Source: Flammula alnicola
Lineage: Eukaryota; Basidiomycota; Agaricomycetes; Agaricales; Strophariaceae
Reading direction: 5' to 3'
NCBI GenBank assembly: GCA_015499995.1
Contig: JADNRV010000080.1
Span: 1 to 64,000, forward strand
Length of the DNA: 64,000 nt
In this document: positions 20,541 to 31,500 of the stretch, piece by piece
Layout of the letters: each line of letters opens with the position of its first letter
Numbering within the stretch: the first letter of the stretch is position 1
Notes under the pieces: generated by a model
What the model saw: the letters and a program-made list of their open reading frames with translations, nothing else
What the model was told of the DNA's origin: nothing
Databases searched by the model: none
Position numbers and translations under genes: made by a program

Positions 20541-22658
20541 GAGGTCTTTACACTGCCCCACCTGTTCCACGTGGACTCCACGGACTCCATGGACTCCGTG
20601 GACAATCCGCGGATTTTTTGCAATTTTTTTTCAGATTTGATTTTGGTGAAAACACCTGCCAAATTGCAATTTTCAGTCCACACAAAGTCCATGCAAAGTC
20701 CACACAGTGTCCATTTTGGGTGCGGACTCCATGGACTGTCCGTGGACAATGCCGTGGATTTTTGTGGACTTGCCTTTATTATATTAATAATAATGTGAAA
20801 AAAAACAAAACACCATAGTGGGGATTTGAACCGAAGAGTCCGACAATATCACTACTGTCACGCTCTAGCCACCTGCACCAAGCAGGCATTTCTACATTGC
20901 AAAATTTAGTTATATTTAGACCCACCCACGTCGGCAAACCGGCAACCGCTTACCGAAGTCGTGACGCGGCTGCAACGTTGCCACGTCACCACGTTTCTTC
21001 CCTCCCACCACCATCCCTCTTCGCGAGGACCACCCGCCACCGCACAACCGCGACCACAACCACAACCACGACCACAACGGCCACGGCCACGACCACGATA
21101 ACGACAACGGCGGCGACGGCGGTCACCACCGGCGTACCACGCAACGACGACGACAGCGCGGCTACGCAGAACCCAGCCAGCAGGGCGGCGCGACGACGCG
21201 GCGCGTGAGGGAAAACACGCCGCGGGGGTGTTGGATACGAAAGGGGGGACCCAGGAAGTGGGAGGCCCATAAGGTGCGTCGTAAACGACGCCCCGCAACG
21301 ACGGCTAACCACCCCCACAGATGCGATGTGCGCACCGGGCACCGAAACGACGCCCACGGCAACGTGCCACGCGACCGACCACCACAACCACACCCGTCGC
21401 GCGTCCGCCATGACGGGCACCCGACGGCAATGACAGCGGGAGCACACGTCGTGCTCCCGTGTCGTTCTGACGTCCGGTGGGCGGTGAGAACGACAACGAC
21501 AGCGCGGCGACGGAGGCGACGGTGCCACGTCAACCACACCGACGCCAGCGGGCCTGCCACCTCCCCCTTCTTCGCGGGCGCCGACAACCGACAGCGCGAC
21601 GACACCACGACCCCACGGCAGCCACGACGAGCCCCGGAACGCACGCCGACGAGCCCTCGTGGCTCCTCGTCGCCACCGCAGGTCCCAAGCAAGCCGGACG
21701 GCTCCCGTGGACACCGCAGGCGACCGCCCACCACCACAACCGCCATGCGACCGCCATGACGGGCACGCGACGGCGACGTCGCGGTCGCAACGACGACAAC
21801 GCAACGACAGACGCGACGAGGCGACAACCGACGTAACGACCGACACGACGACAACGCAACGACCGCCGCAACCACCAACGCGGCGACGAGGCGACCACCG
21901 ACTTGACACGACACGAAGACCGAAACGACCGCCACGACGACCGATGCGACCACGCCACGACGACCAACGCAGCAACCGACCCGACCCGACATGACGGCCG
22001 ACAGCGGCGGACGCGACGGTGCCACGTCATGCGCCGCGACCACCGACCTGACCATGACCCGACGACGCCCGTAGACAACCCCCCCACACACGAGCGTGGC
22101 GAGGGCTGCCAACGACGGCCCCGCCGCCAGCACAACCCCGCACCTGTACCTGGACCTCGGCTCACCGGTGGATGTGGCTGTGCCATGTCCATGACACCTA
22201 GCCGCGCCATTGTTTGTCCCCCATCTGTAAGTTGACCACTACCCATTGTGTACCTCAGTAGTATACTTTGTGTATTTTAATAGTTTTAAAACAAATATCA
22301 TCCATTTGTTAAATTGTAATGTTTGATTATGATGCCTAGTCCATGGAGTCCACAGAGAGTCCGTGGACTTCAGTATTTCCACTTGAAGGTAACTCTAAGT
22401 TGCCTCTAAGTGCAAAGTCCACAAAAAGTCCACAGAAGTCCACAAATATGATATTCACTGCTAATTTCATGCTCTGGACTGGGCGTGGACTTTGTGTGGA
22501 CTTTGTGTGGACTTTGTGTGGATTGTCCATGGACTTCCATGGACTAATTTTGTCAAAAATGAGAAAAATGTCATTAAGTTAAAAGTCCGCGGATTGTCCA
22601 TGGAATCCCGTGGAGTCCGTGGAGTCCATGTGGACAGGTGGGGCACTGTAAAGTACAG
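20541..22658. mobile_element. Non-autonomous hAT-like element M2 (GGACTCCATGG subterminal motif), perfect 8 bp TSD
   Basis: The target duplication TAAATTTG is perfect at 20533-20540 and 22659-22666. The ends read GAGGTCTTTACACTGCCCC and, inverted, CTGTACTTTACAGTGCCCC. The subterminal zones (20560-20770 and 22340-22640) repeat GGACTCC/CATGGAC/AAAGTCCAC motifs, a different variant from M1. The CpG-rich interior (20930-22210) shares blocks with M1, including the run near 21225-21300 and the GGGAGCAC...GTGCTCCC hairpin near 21439-21460. No transposase is recognisable; overlapping long frames look like a by-product of composition. Confidence 0.85.
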
Positions 22659-22666
22659 TAAATTTG

Positions 22667-23128
22667 CAATGGGAACAAACAGTAGGTGGGCTGTGGCAAG
22701 GGCTCTAAACAGCAAGTCTTGAGAAAAGATGAGGTAGGGTGTCAACAGACAATAGGATAAGCTATCAGTAAGATGTCTGCAATGTGGGTGTGAGGAGGTG
22801 ATGGCAGACAGTAAACTGTGGATGGCAACAGTGGGCGGCAACAACTGCATGGCACACTGAGAAAAGAAGACTGGTGACATGAATAGGAACTCGGTGCAGG
22901 TAAGCTGGATCTGAAGTTATGGTGGATGCAGTGAAGGTGAGCCAGCATGCAGTAAATTCTGCATCAGGACAGCGAGATGGAAAAACATGGCAGGCAGTGA
23001 GAACATGTAAGCAGGAAAAGATTTGAAGCTGCAAGTGGCATGCAGAAAAAGCAGCTTGCAAGACAGTGGGCATGTAGAGGTCAGCAGCAAGATGCAAAGA
23101 ACAAGGATTTAGAAAAAACAGTGCTGCC
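22667..23128. repeat. Continuation of degenerate G-rich tract
   Basis: Same character as 20100-20540 (GATGGCAGACAGTAAACTG-type variants, few C). It was split by M2, then by the LINE at 23144. No gene seen. Confidence 0.5.
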
Positions 23129-23143
23129 ACAGTGGTGTGAACA

Positions 23144-23438
23144 AGGCGGGCCTTGGCTCCTTGTAGGCAGTCAGAGCTCTCAGCTCTTTGCCCGCATGTG
23201 CCGTTTAATTATGGATCATGCTCCGATCGGCTCGTACTACAAGCGGTTCAAAATCGATGACCCTAGGGCCCTTGGTTGCGAGTGTGGGGTTTATCCTCAA
23301 ACCCGTGATCATATATTCAAGTGCAAGAAACAGCCTTGGACTTGCCGGAAGCCAAAATTCGTTTCGGAGCTGGCGACTTATTTGTTGGAGCACCCTACAG
23401 TGTTCTCCTTCAATCAGCACCCTGCTGGAGTCGGATGA
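23144..23438 (+). pseudogene. C-terminal fragment of LINE reverse transcriptase ORF
   Basis: Within the frame 23040-23438 only the part after 23144 belongs to the LINE; the start of that frame is host sequence. It encodes FARMCRLIMDHAPIGSYYKR followed by a zinc-knuckle-like CECGVYPQTRDHIFKC and ends PAGVG. This CXC...H...C tail is typical of the end of fungal LINE ORF2 proteins. The same region in the copy at 61098-61541 is very similar. Nothing catalytic remains, so the fragment cannot be autonomous. Confidence 0.75.
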
Positions 23439-23970
23439 GGGACTTTGGGCAGGGGGTAATCCTGGGTGCGGGCGGGGCTGCGGCCCAAGACCTGCTGCTC
23501 ACAGGTGTTTGTTCAGTGTCCGCCGGGTTTTGCAAGGGGCTCAGGGTCTGGTCGTCCCAGATCTGGCTTGTCGGCCCTCGTGGGTGGCTCATCCGAACCA
23601 CTGTTCAGGACCCGGCTTGGTGGACAGCGGTGGGGCCTTCGGGCCCTGCTTAGCTATGACCACATCAATTTTACCATTTAATCGGGGAGAGCCGGGCAGG
23701 CTCTGCTCGCGTCTGGGTGACCCCCCTGTCCATCCCAAATCTTATGTGCCATATGTTGGTAGTGTTAACAACGCCAACATTAGGCTTTCTCTTGGAGTAA
23801 GCCAAGCTTTCTGGGTGTTGGGCGGCTGCGCCGTCTTGCCCGGGTCGCGCTCACGCGCGCCGCATGCTCGCTGTCGAGCTCAACTTTTACTTTTATGGAC
23901 ACTTAGTATACCGGCTGGGTTGTATTATGTAGAGACTGGACTGTTTTCGTACACCGGTATAAAATTGTTG

Positions 23971-24008
<38 letters not shown>

Positions 24009-24022
24009 AAAAAAACAAAAAA
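23144..24022 (+). mobile_element. 5'-truncated LINE (non-LTR retrotransposon), copy 1, with 15 bp TSD and poly(A)
   Basis: A 15 bp duplication ACAGTGGTGTGAACA flanks it (23129-23143 and 24023-24037). It ends in a long A tract (about 23977-24006) with a short A-rich extension. It carries only the C-terminal end of the second ORF and the 3' untranslated region. The 3' part resembles the copy at 60519-61520. The intact duplication and retained CpGs suggest a fairly recent insertion. Confidence 0.9.
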
Positions 24023-25524
24023 ACAGTGGTGTGAACAGATCATAGTCAAAAAGAAGTCGCCAGAAGGCCAGCACTTGGCAATGTCAGGAACAGAGAATAT
24101 ATGCATGGATTTGGCAACATTTCAGTGTTTTCAGTGGATATATGCAAATTCTGGAAGAGCGGTAACACAACAATTGCAGGGTAAGCCAGTTGATCATGAG
24201 TATGGTGACATTAGCCAGTTTGCAAAAAGGCAAAAGTGAGAGACAGAATGTAAAAGTAACTTGAAGCCAACTTGAAGTGGTATGGTGTCATGACGAGACC
24301 GACCAGCAGTACATGAGACAGTGGGTGGGTGGGAACAAGTTGTGAACAGTGAGAAAAGACCGTGAGTACCTCACGAGAACAGGCAGTGGAATTTAAAAAC
24401 ACAGTTTGACAGTAGATTCAGTTTTTATGTAAAACAGGAAGGGCGGTAAAGATGCTTAGTGCGGGGTGTGTGTGAACTACTAGATAATCAAGTAGTCGCT
24501 TTCAATAGACTTTGTAATGTCTACCTACTAAAGAGATACTATCAAATCTGACTTGCTTCACTTTTAATAACTACTTTACTACACTCAAACACCCAAATCA
24601 ATGTTTAGTTGACTTAGTTCATCCAAGGAGAGGATAATAGTTTTATAATATTGATACCTGATAGTAGGTGTGCGATAAAAGAAGGTGTTTAACTATGTAA
24701 TGGTTCGGGCAAGGCCTTAGGCATGTTTATAGTCAATGGGTCATTTTAAGTCCAATAAACTTGTGTAAATTCTGATCTGGTACTCGGAAACTAGTGCTCT
24801 ATGCACAAACTGCTAACTGATCTCACTTTATCTTGTTCTCCAATTGAGAAGATGGCTCTATGCCCTTTAACTTGTCTTTACTTGTCTCAAAAACTATACT
24901 TGTGGAAAGAGGTGCGCAGATGTCTTATCCGCTGACACTACAGTCCCTTAACAATGGCCAGAGGTGCGTAGATGCTTTCGTCCACCGACACTACAGTCCA
25001 GGTCCCCAGATGTCCTTTGACAAAGGGTAGGTTTTGAACAAGTCACTTAGACAGGTCCCTTGGCTTATTACTCTCTTTCTTCATCAGCAAATTGGGGAGA
25101 TAGGTATATGGCCTTATCCCACCATACAAGGGGTTGGCAAGGACCAGAATGTGGCATAATTCTTATAAGCCCATAAGGTGACGCAAGGCCTTATAAGATT
25201 CCGGCTTTTATGGAATGTTCACAAGGCTTGTCGGTATTCACAAGGTTTGGGGCACTTATAAGTCTCATAAGGCCATATCGTGCAATATGCAGCTACATAG
25301 ATAGATTAGCAAGGCCAATGATACTTATGTTAGATTAGATGGGTTGGCAAGGGGTTATCTATGTAGCTCGTAATGACCTTTCCACAGGGGAAATATAGAA
25401 TGTGTCTCAGCTTATATGGGCTTGAATTGGCAATCAAACAACAATGAGGAAGCATTAATGAATAACATCGGTATGGAATACAGGGGAGGACTATGGGCTA
25501 CAGCATATAGAGAAAACAATGAAC

Positions 25525-27042
25525 CTAAAAATCTTCAATAGTGCATGCATGCTTGGCTGCCCTCTGTCTCATAGCGATCTCAAACTCATCTTCGATGGGC
25601 TCACTTGATCCCCGTAGTGGGTCGGTAGCATCTGTAGTGCCAAAAACATGACTAGAAAACAATTAGATAGGATAAAGGATAGACAAAACAACTCACTGAT
25701 TGAAGAAGCTAATTAGTTCTTTACTGTCTGCGCTGTCGTCAAACAAGCCCACGATCTTCCAATAGAAATCAATGTAGTTGAAGGTACCATCCACATTGGA
25801 CCAGGTGGCCGTCGAGGTCATAGCAAAATGAGCCTGAAGATGTTTGTCAGAGGCTGCAACAAAGCGAGACACTGCTACGAACCTGCATAACAATGTAGGC
25901 AATAGTGTGAGGTGTCATAGATGAGAGTCCGCAAATTGCAGCATTTCCCTGCTTGCCACGGTGAGCTCCAGGATTGGCAAGAGCAGTCGACGGCCCTTGG
26001 AAGATGAGCTTCGCGACCTGTAGAGGAAATGTGAGTGATGCAGAAGAGACATAGGTAGGGCACGTACTCAAGGTAGAAGGTGTCCTTGAAGGACATCCTT
26101 GAGCATGTCGTCTTGATCCAGAATATGCCCTTCAGGGAATAGAAAGCACGGAAGCATAGCGGCAGTGACAGGAAGAGTATGTGCACGAATGGATGCATAT
26201 GTCCTGGGATGTGGTGAGTAATGAACATCAGAAGGATATGAAACTTACTCTTTCTTCGCCTCGTACTTGATTGGACAAAGTAGAGTGGCGGTGGTTGAGT
26301 GGTAGTAGCCTCGATCTTCCTTCTTTGGCTTGATGATTGGTGGCAATAGAGGCTCATCTGTGTTGACAAGAAGAAGCTGAGGGATCTTGCTCTTCACAGC
26401 TGCCCGATCATCAGATCGAACAGCCATGATGCCATCTTGTATCTATAATGGGGCTCAGTAGAGATACTTAACATTCGGAGATGATTTACCTTCTGGCAAG
26501 TTATCTTTCATAATTTTTGGCTCAGCGACAGCTTAAGCATATCCTCTCGAAAGCCAGGAATAACATCACATATAGTTGTCCAGCCATGAAGGAGACCACG
26601 GTCTCTATCCCAATGAAAATCGAAGAAGAAAAAGATAGAGGGATATTGAACTCACTTAACCAATAGCTCTGGTTCAGTGGTCAGTTCTTCATCGTCGCTA
26701 TCCTTGGACTCATGCTTGATCCCAAAGTTGACCATGGCATCAATGCTGCTGAATGGTTCAATCTGCCGACTGAGAATCTGACCGAATGTGCTGTAATCTC
26801 TTCGATCTTTTGCTTCAGGGTCTTCATTTTCTTTGTCATCGCGACTGCGGGATCGCTTTCTGCTTGAGAGATGTGATATAGCAGACTTGAATTGAACCAT
26901 GAAAAACTTACTGAGAGCCACCCGAAGGCTCATTTAACGTAGCGCCGATAAGATTCATGAGCACATTTTGAAGTGCAGCAGTGACAGTGGGATCGACAGC
27001 GGGGGCAGTGGTGGTAGATATGTCAACCACATTGGGTGGCAT
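25525..27042 (-). pseudogene. DUF6698-type protein gene carried by the Plavaka element
   Basis: Spliced pieces on the minus strand read MPPNVVDISTTTAPAVD, a basic RSRSRDDKENEDPEAKDRRD segment, then MAVRSDDRAAVKSKIPQ and the block EDRGYYHSTTATLLCPIKYE. Next come YASIRAHTLPVTAAMLP with FLFPEGHILDQDD, and GKQGNAAICGLSSMTPHTIA. The order RSDD...RG..H..T..LLCP...P.FLYPEG...G..G.A.IHG...VTP..IAY is what I know from DUF6698-type fungal proteins, which are common near transposons; function unknown. An in-frame TGA follows HLLP at the exon end near 26068, at a likely Arg codon, and the 3' end near 25680 does not splice in frame, so I call it a pseudogene. Exact exon ends are approximate. Confidence 0.6.
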
Positions 27043-28515
27043 TATGGGCAGTGGTCAAGGCGAGGCAGAGGGGGAGAGGGCGTAGAAAGTCCAACATGGT
27101 GGATGAAGTCGAACTTATAGAATCAAGTTTCAACCGACTCCATCCGCTTTATCTTTGTTTGGACCCCATCAAAAAGCTGCCTCAAATCAACAAAGACATG
27201 ACTTGATGCGCCTTCACCCAAACCAACCATCACGAGCCCCGCCCAGTCAGCTAATTGTACTGCATCTGCACCCGATTGCATTATCCATGATGCGGAATGA
27301 TAAAGAGTTGGTATGCATGTGCGTGTTCATCCCCAAGACTGTGCATTAATACCGCCGCCAGATCTTGCACTGACCAACTCCCATCTTTTCGTTTGCAGGC
27401 TTGGATCGCCAGCATTATGAGTTCGAGATGCCTCCGCAACCTCATCAATATCGACGAGTTCGAAGTCAACTGGGATTTGAACAACGACACCCACGTGGCA
27501 CGTGTCTGCATGGAAGGCGCCGTTCTTTCCTGAGATCTGGCTCTGCATGGGCCACAACCTCCGGCGGCTCTCGATCGACATCCAGCTGTTCAAGTTGAAC
27601 AATGTGGTCAAGTCGTCTGAAGATCGAGAAGCTGACGCTGAGATGTGATGTGCAGAATGGGCACCCAGGGCACACCACTGTGCCGTATTTCATCAACAAG
27701 TTCACACCACACACCAACACTTTGAATGCTCTCAATCAAAACCATTGGGCACCAGGAGCTGTCAACAAACAAGAGCGAAGAAAGTGGGCAAGGGCGGGAA
27801 GGATGCATGCGGGCAATCAGTAAGCATTTGCACATTCATATCTTGTGTTGGTATGTGCATGCTTACTCGTTTGTTCGTTATTCCCAGCCCTGGCTCCTTC
27901 AACACACCGTCTTTTCTGTCTCCCCTCGGCGGCTACGGACATCCCTTCCTCACAGATTGTGAGTATTGGTGGGCAGGCACATGGAGCGACACATGTCAGC
28001 AGCAGTCTGACTGGGCGGTCTGACTGAGAGCGAGAGCAGAGGGAGGCGTAGCAGATAATCGCGGCGGCGAGAATGCAGGTAGTCAACCCGTAAGTCTTTC
28101 CCTGCATTCTATTCATTTCATTGGCGCATACTCAGCTCTCATGTAGCACTCGTACTTTATGCTATCAGACACAAAACCCCTCAACATTTAACGTTTGCAT
28201 TGTTCTGGAGTTGCGAGGATGGTGATGGTGATGCATGTGAGGGTTTGGTGGTATGTCTTGACCTTCGCTAGCCTCCAGGACCATTCTGATGGCTGTTTTC
28301 AGCTTGACAAAGTGTAGAATATGCTGATCCACCCATTGCTATGTGCGTGAGCGGAAGCAAATGGTGCTCTTGCTACCCACAAGTCAATATCAATAAATAT
28401 ATTTTTCTCTTATCTCATGTGTCTCCGTTTTTCCGCACACTCAGCTCCCAAGACGTAGGCTATGGCTAGCCTTTGGAGACTTCTTTTATATGCTCTCATA
28501 TTTCTGGAACTGCTT
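27043..28515. other. Plavaka internal spacer between the two divergent genes
   Basis: The DUF6698-type gene and the transposase gene point away from each other across this 1.5 kb. A stretch near 27400-27650 can be read as weak protein on either strand (for example NIDEFEVNWDLNNDTHVARV on the plus strand, then a frame change), which may be a decayed third gene or promoter sequence. I could not assign anything. Confidence 0.4.
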
Positions 28516-31500
28516 ATGGCTTTCAGCTGTACTGGCTGTGGCAATTCATATACAACTGAACATGGCTTATCACAACATGAACGACAATGTGACGATTATG
28601 CCTGAATCGATGACTCCTCAAACATTATTCAAGATGCCTACGACAAGTACCAATCCAAGAAACAAAAGGCCAAAAAACGGAAACTCGCACCAACAGAAGA
28701 AGCTTCTGGGCCTTCCAATTTTACGGTGTGCTTCGCTCTGTCTTAATAGAAGTCAATCTCATCCAGGAGTCTAGGATAACGACACCGGTGGAAATTTTAT
28801 GGATGTGGACCCGCCAGTGCTGACTCATGAGCTTGAGGAAGCCCTTGCGGCACCTCTTGTACCCCTTGAACCAGTACCTCAAGGGCGAGGCCACCGAAGC
28901 AAACAGCCGACGTGGAAGCTTCTCCAACAACAACCCGTTGGCCCCAGCCCATTGCCCTCTCCGCCTCCTGTAGCGGTCAGCAATGCTGGGTCCGACTCTG
29001 ATGATGACCTACTTCCCACGTCAATCACTGGCACCGTCTGGCGCATGATACGCACAGCCTGCAACACATTCGGCCTCTACCGAGAATACCCTATCATGCC
29101 AACATACAACCCAGATGACTTTCTTGGCCTCGACGACTACTCTGACGCTGCCACTGTTCCCACTACCGCTCCTGAACATGTCTCGCCTCTGTCGGCTCAT
29201 CCAGCAGCTGGTGCAGAACCAGTATCAAATCCCTATCACCCATTTAAAAACTCTACTGTGCATGGATTGATGGAATGGTCGTGGACTGGCTCGGCCATGA
29301 AATCATTATCAGAGGTGGCCAGGCTTATCACGTTCTTGAAGTCGGACAAATTTAAAAAGGAGGACCTCGAGGACTTTGATGTTCGCTCTGAGACAGCAAA
29401 GTTCGACAAACATCTGGAAGGTGCCTTACAGGATGGATGGAAGGAATCCGAGGTCACAATCCAGGTCCCAGACGGCAAACCTCACTCGCCAGGCAGCATT
29501 CCAACATTCTCCGTTTCCGGTCTTTTTCATCGCTCTCTGGTCCAAGTCATCACGTCAACAGTTCAGGAAGCCTCTGCACGATTCTTTCATTACACGCCCT
29601 TCCGATCATTTTGGAAGACCGAGGATAAGCTGCCACAACAGATCTTTGACAAGCTCTACTCTTCCGATGTGATGTTAGATGCGCACGCAAAGCTACAGAG
29701 TCAACCTTGTGAGCCTGGATGTACACTCGAAAGAGTCGTCCTTGGTCTTATGCTCTGGTCTGACTCCACGCACCTTGCCAGCTTTGGATCAGCATCTCTT
29801 TGGCCCATCTATCTCTTTTTCGGTAATCAGTCCAAGTGGACTCGCGTTAAACCTACCACCAACTCGTGTCACCACATTGTATACATTCCAAAGGTATGTC
29901 CCAAATCAAGCCGTTCGTGACCTCCCTTTCTAATAAACAATTCTTTAGCTTCCTGACAGTTTCCATGACTTCTTTGTGGAGTTGACTGGCCAAGGGCCTA
30001 CCGCTGACATCTTGACGCACTGTCGGCGAGAGCTGATGCATGCAGTGTGGCAGTGTCTTCTTGATGCTGAATTCCTGGAGGTGTACAAACACGGTATCGT
30101 CATTGAGTGCCCTGATGGTATTCGTCGCCGATTCTATCTGAGGATCTTCACCTATTCAGCTGATTATCCAGAGAAGTACGTCTCTTGTGTCTCAGAGCTC
30201 GCACCACTGACATATAATTCTATTAGGGTACTTCTGGCCACAATCCGCAACCTGGGCAGTTGTCCATGTCCAACTTGTCTTATTCCAAAGGAGAAGATCC
30301 CCGAAGTTGGTCAGAAGCTTGATAATCGTTGTCGCACCACGACTCGCCACGTGGATGATGAATGTCATCACTGGACAGTCAAAATTGCTCGGGAATTCAT
30401 CTACGAGAAAGACAAGGGAGTTAAATCTGCTGCAGTTGAAAGATTGCTGGCCAAAGAGTCGCTCGTCCCTACCACAGTAAGTGTTCTTTCAGCATCTTTC
30501 ATCAACCTGTTTGATCTTACTCCTACCATTTAGAACGCTTTTTCATGCCTTCCGCACTTCAACTTCTTTCGAATGCTCGTGCCTGACTTCATGCACGAGT
30601 TTGAGCTGGGTGTATAGAAAGCCACATTTATGCACCTCATAAGAATCCTCATTGCACATGGAGAGACAGCAGTTCAGGCACTTAACACGAGGTACCGGCA
30701 AGTTCCTACCTTTGGTCGCTCGACAATTCGTCGCTTTACCGAAAATGCATCAAGCATGAAGAAGTTGGCGGCACGTAACTACGAGGACCTGCTACAGGTA
30801 AGTTTCATGGCAGTGACGACACGCGGCGTGCAATAACTCATTGACTGTGCATTATCTAGTGCGCCATACCTGTGTTTGATGGGTTACTGCCCGAGGAGCA
30901 CAATGACACCCTTCTCTCACTCTTGTTTACTCTTGCTGAGTGGCACTGCCTTGGGAAGCTCCGTCTTCACACAGATATGACAATCGGATGGCTCGAGCAA
31001 TGTACCGCCAACCTTGGTAAACAGCTTCGACACTTCCAGAAATACACATGCAGCTTCTTCGAAACCCAAGAGCTGCCCAAAGAAGAGGCCGCACGCAGCC
31101 GTTGCCGCAAGAAGGCTGCCAGTAGCCGTACCAGACAGGCGGGATCAGATAGGCCAGCCCAGTCAGGACCCTCAGCGTCATCTGCCAATAGCAAAGCCAA
31201 AGGTTTCAATCTCATCATGTACAAGCTTCACGCACTCGGAGATTATGTTCGGAACATCAAGCTTTTTGGAACCTCAGATTCATATTCTACCCAGCCGGTT
31301 AGTTTTTCCTACTTTGTCATGCCTGGATACTGAAGACCAATGGGGACGCCACAGGGAGAACTGGAACACCGTCGTGTCAAGAAGTACTATGTCCACACAA
31401 ACAAGAACCGTGCAGTCCGTCAAATGACTCGCTAGGAGCATCACGAGTATGCTTTACGCAAGCAAAACCAGCGACTCTCGTGAAAGCAGCCAGATGGCAC

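Noticed and set aside
17790..22640. Spaced short repeats in the M elements as a CRISPR-like array
   Set aside because: The genome is eukaryotic, spacing is irregular, both orientations are mixed, and the repeats end at transposon termini.
27155..28030. Short frames on both strands between the two Plavaka genes as a third gene
   Set aside because: No frame keeps a recognisable motif, and joining pieces needs frame changes without splice signals. Recorded as spacer only.
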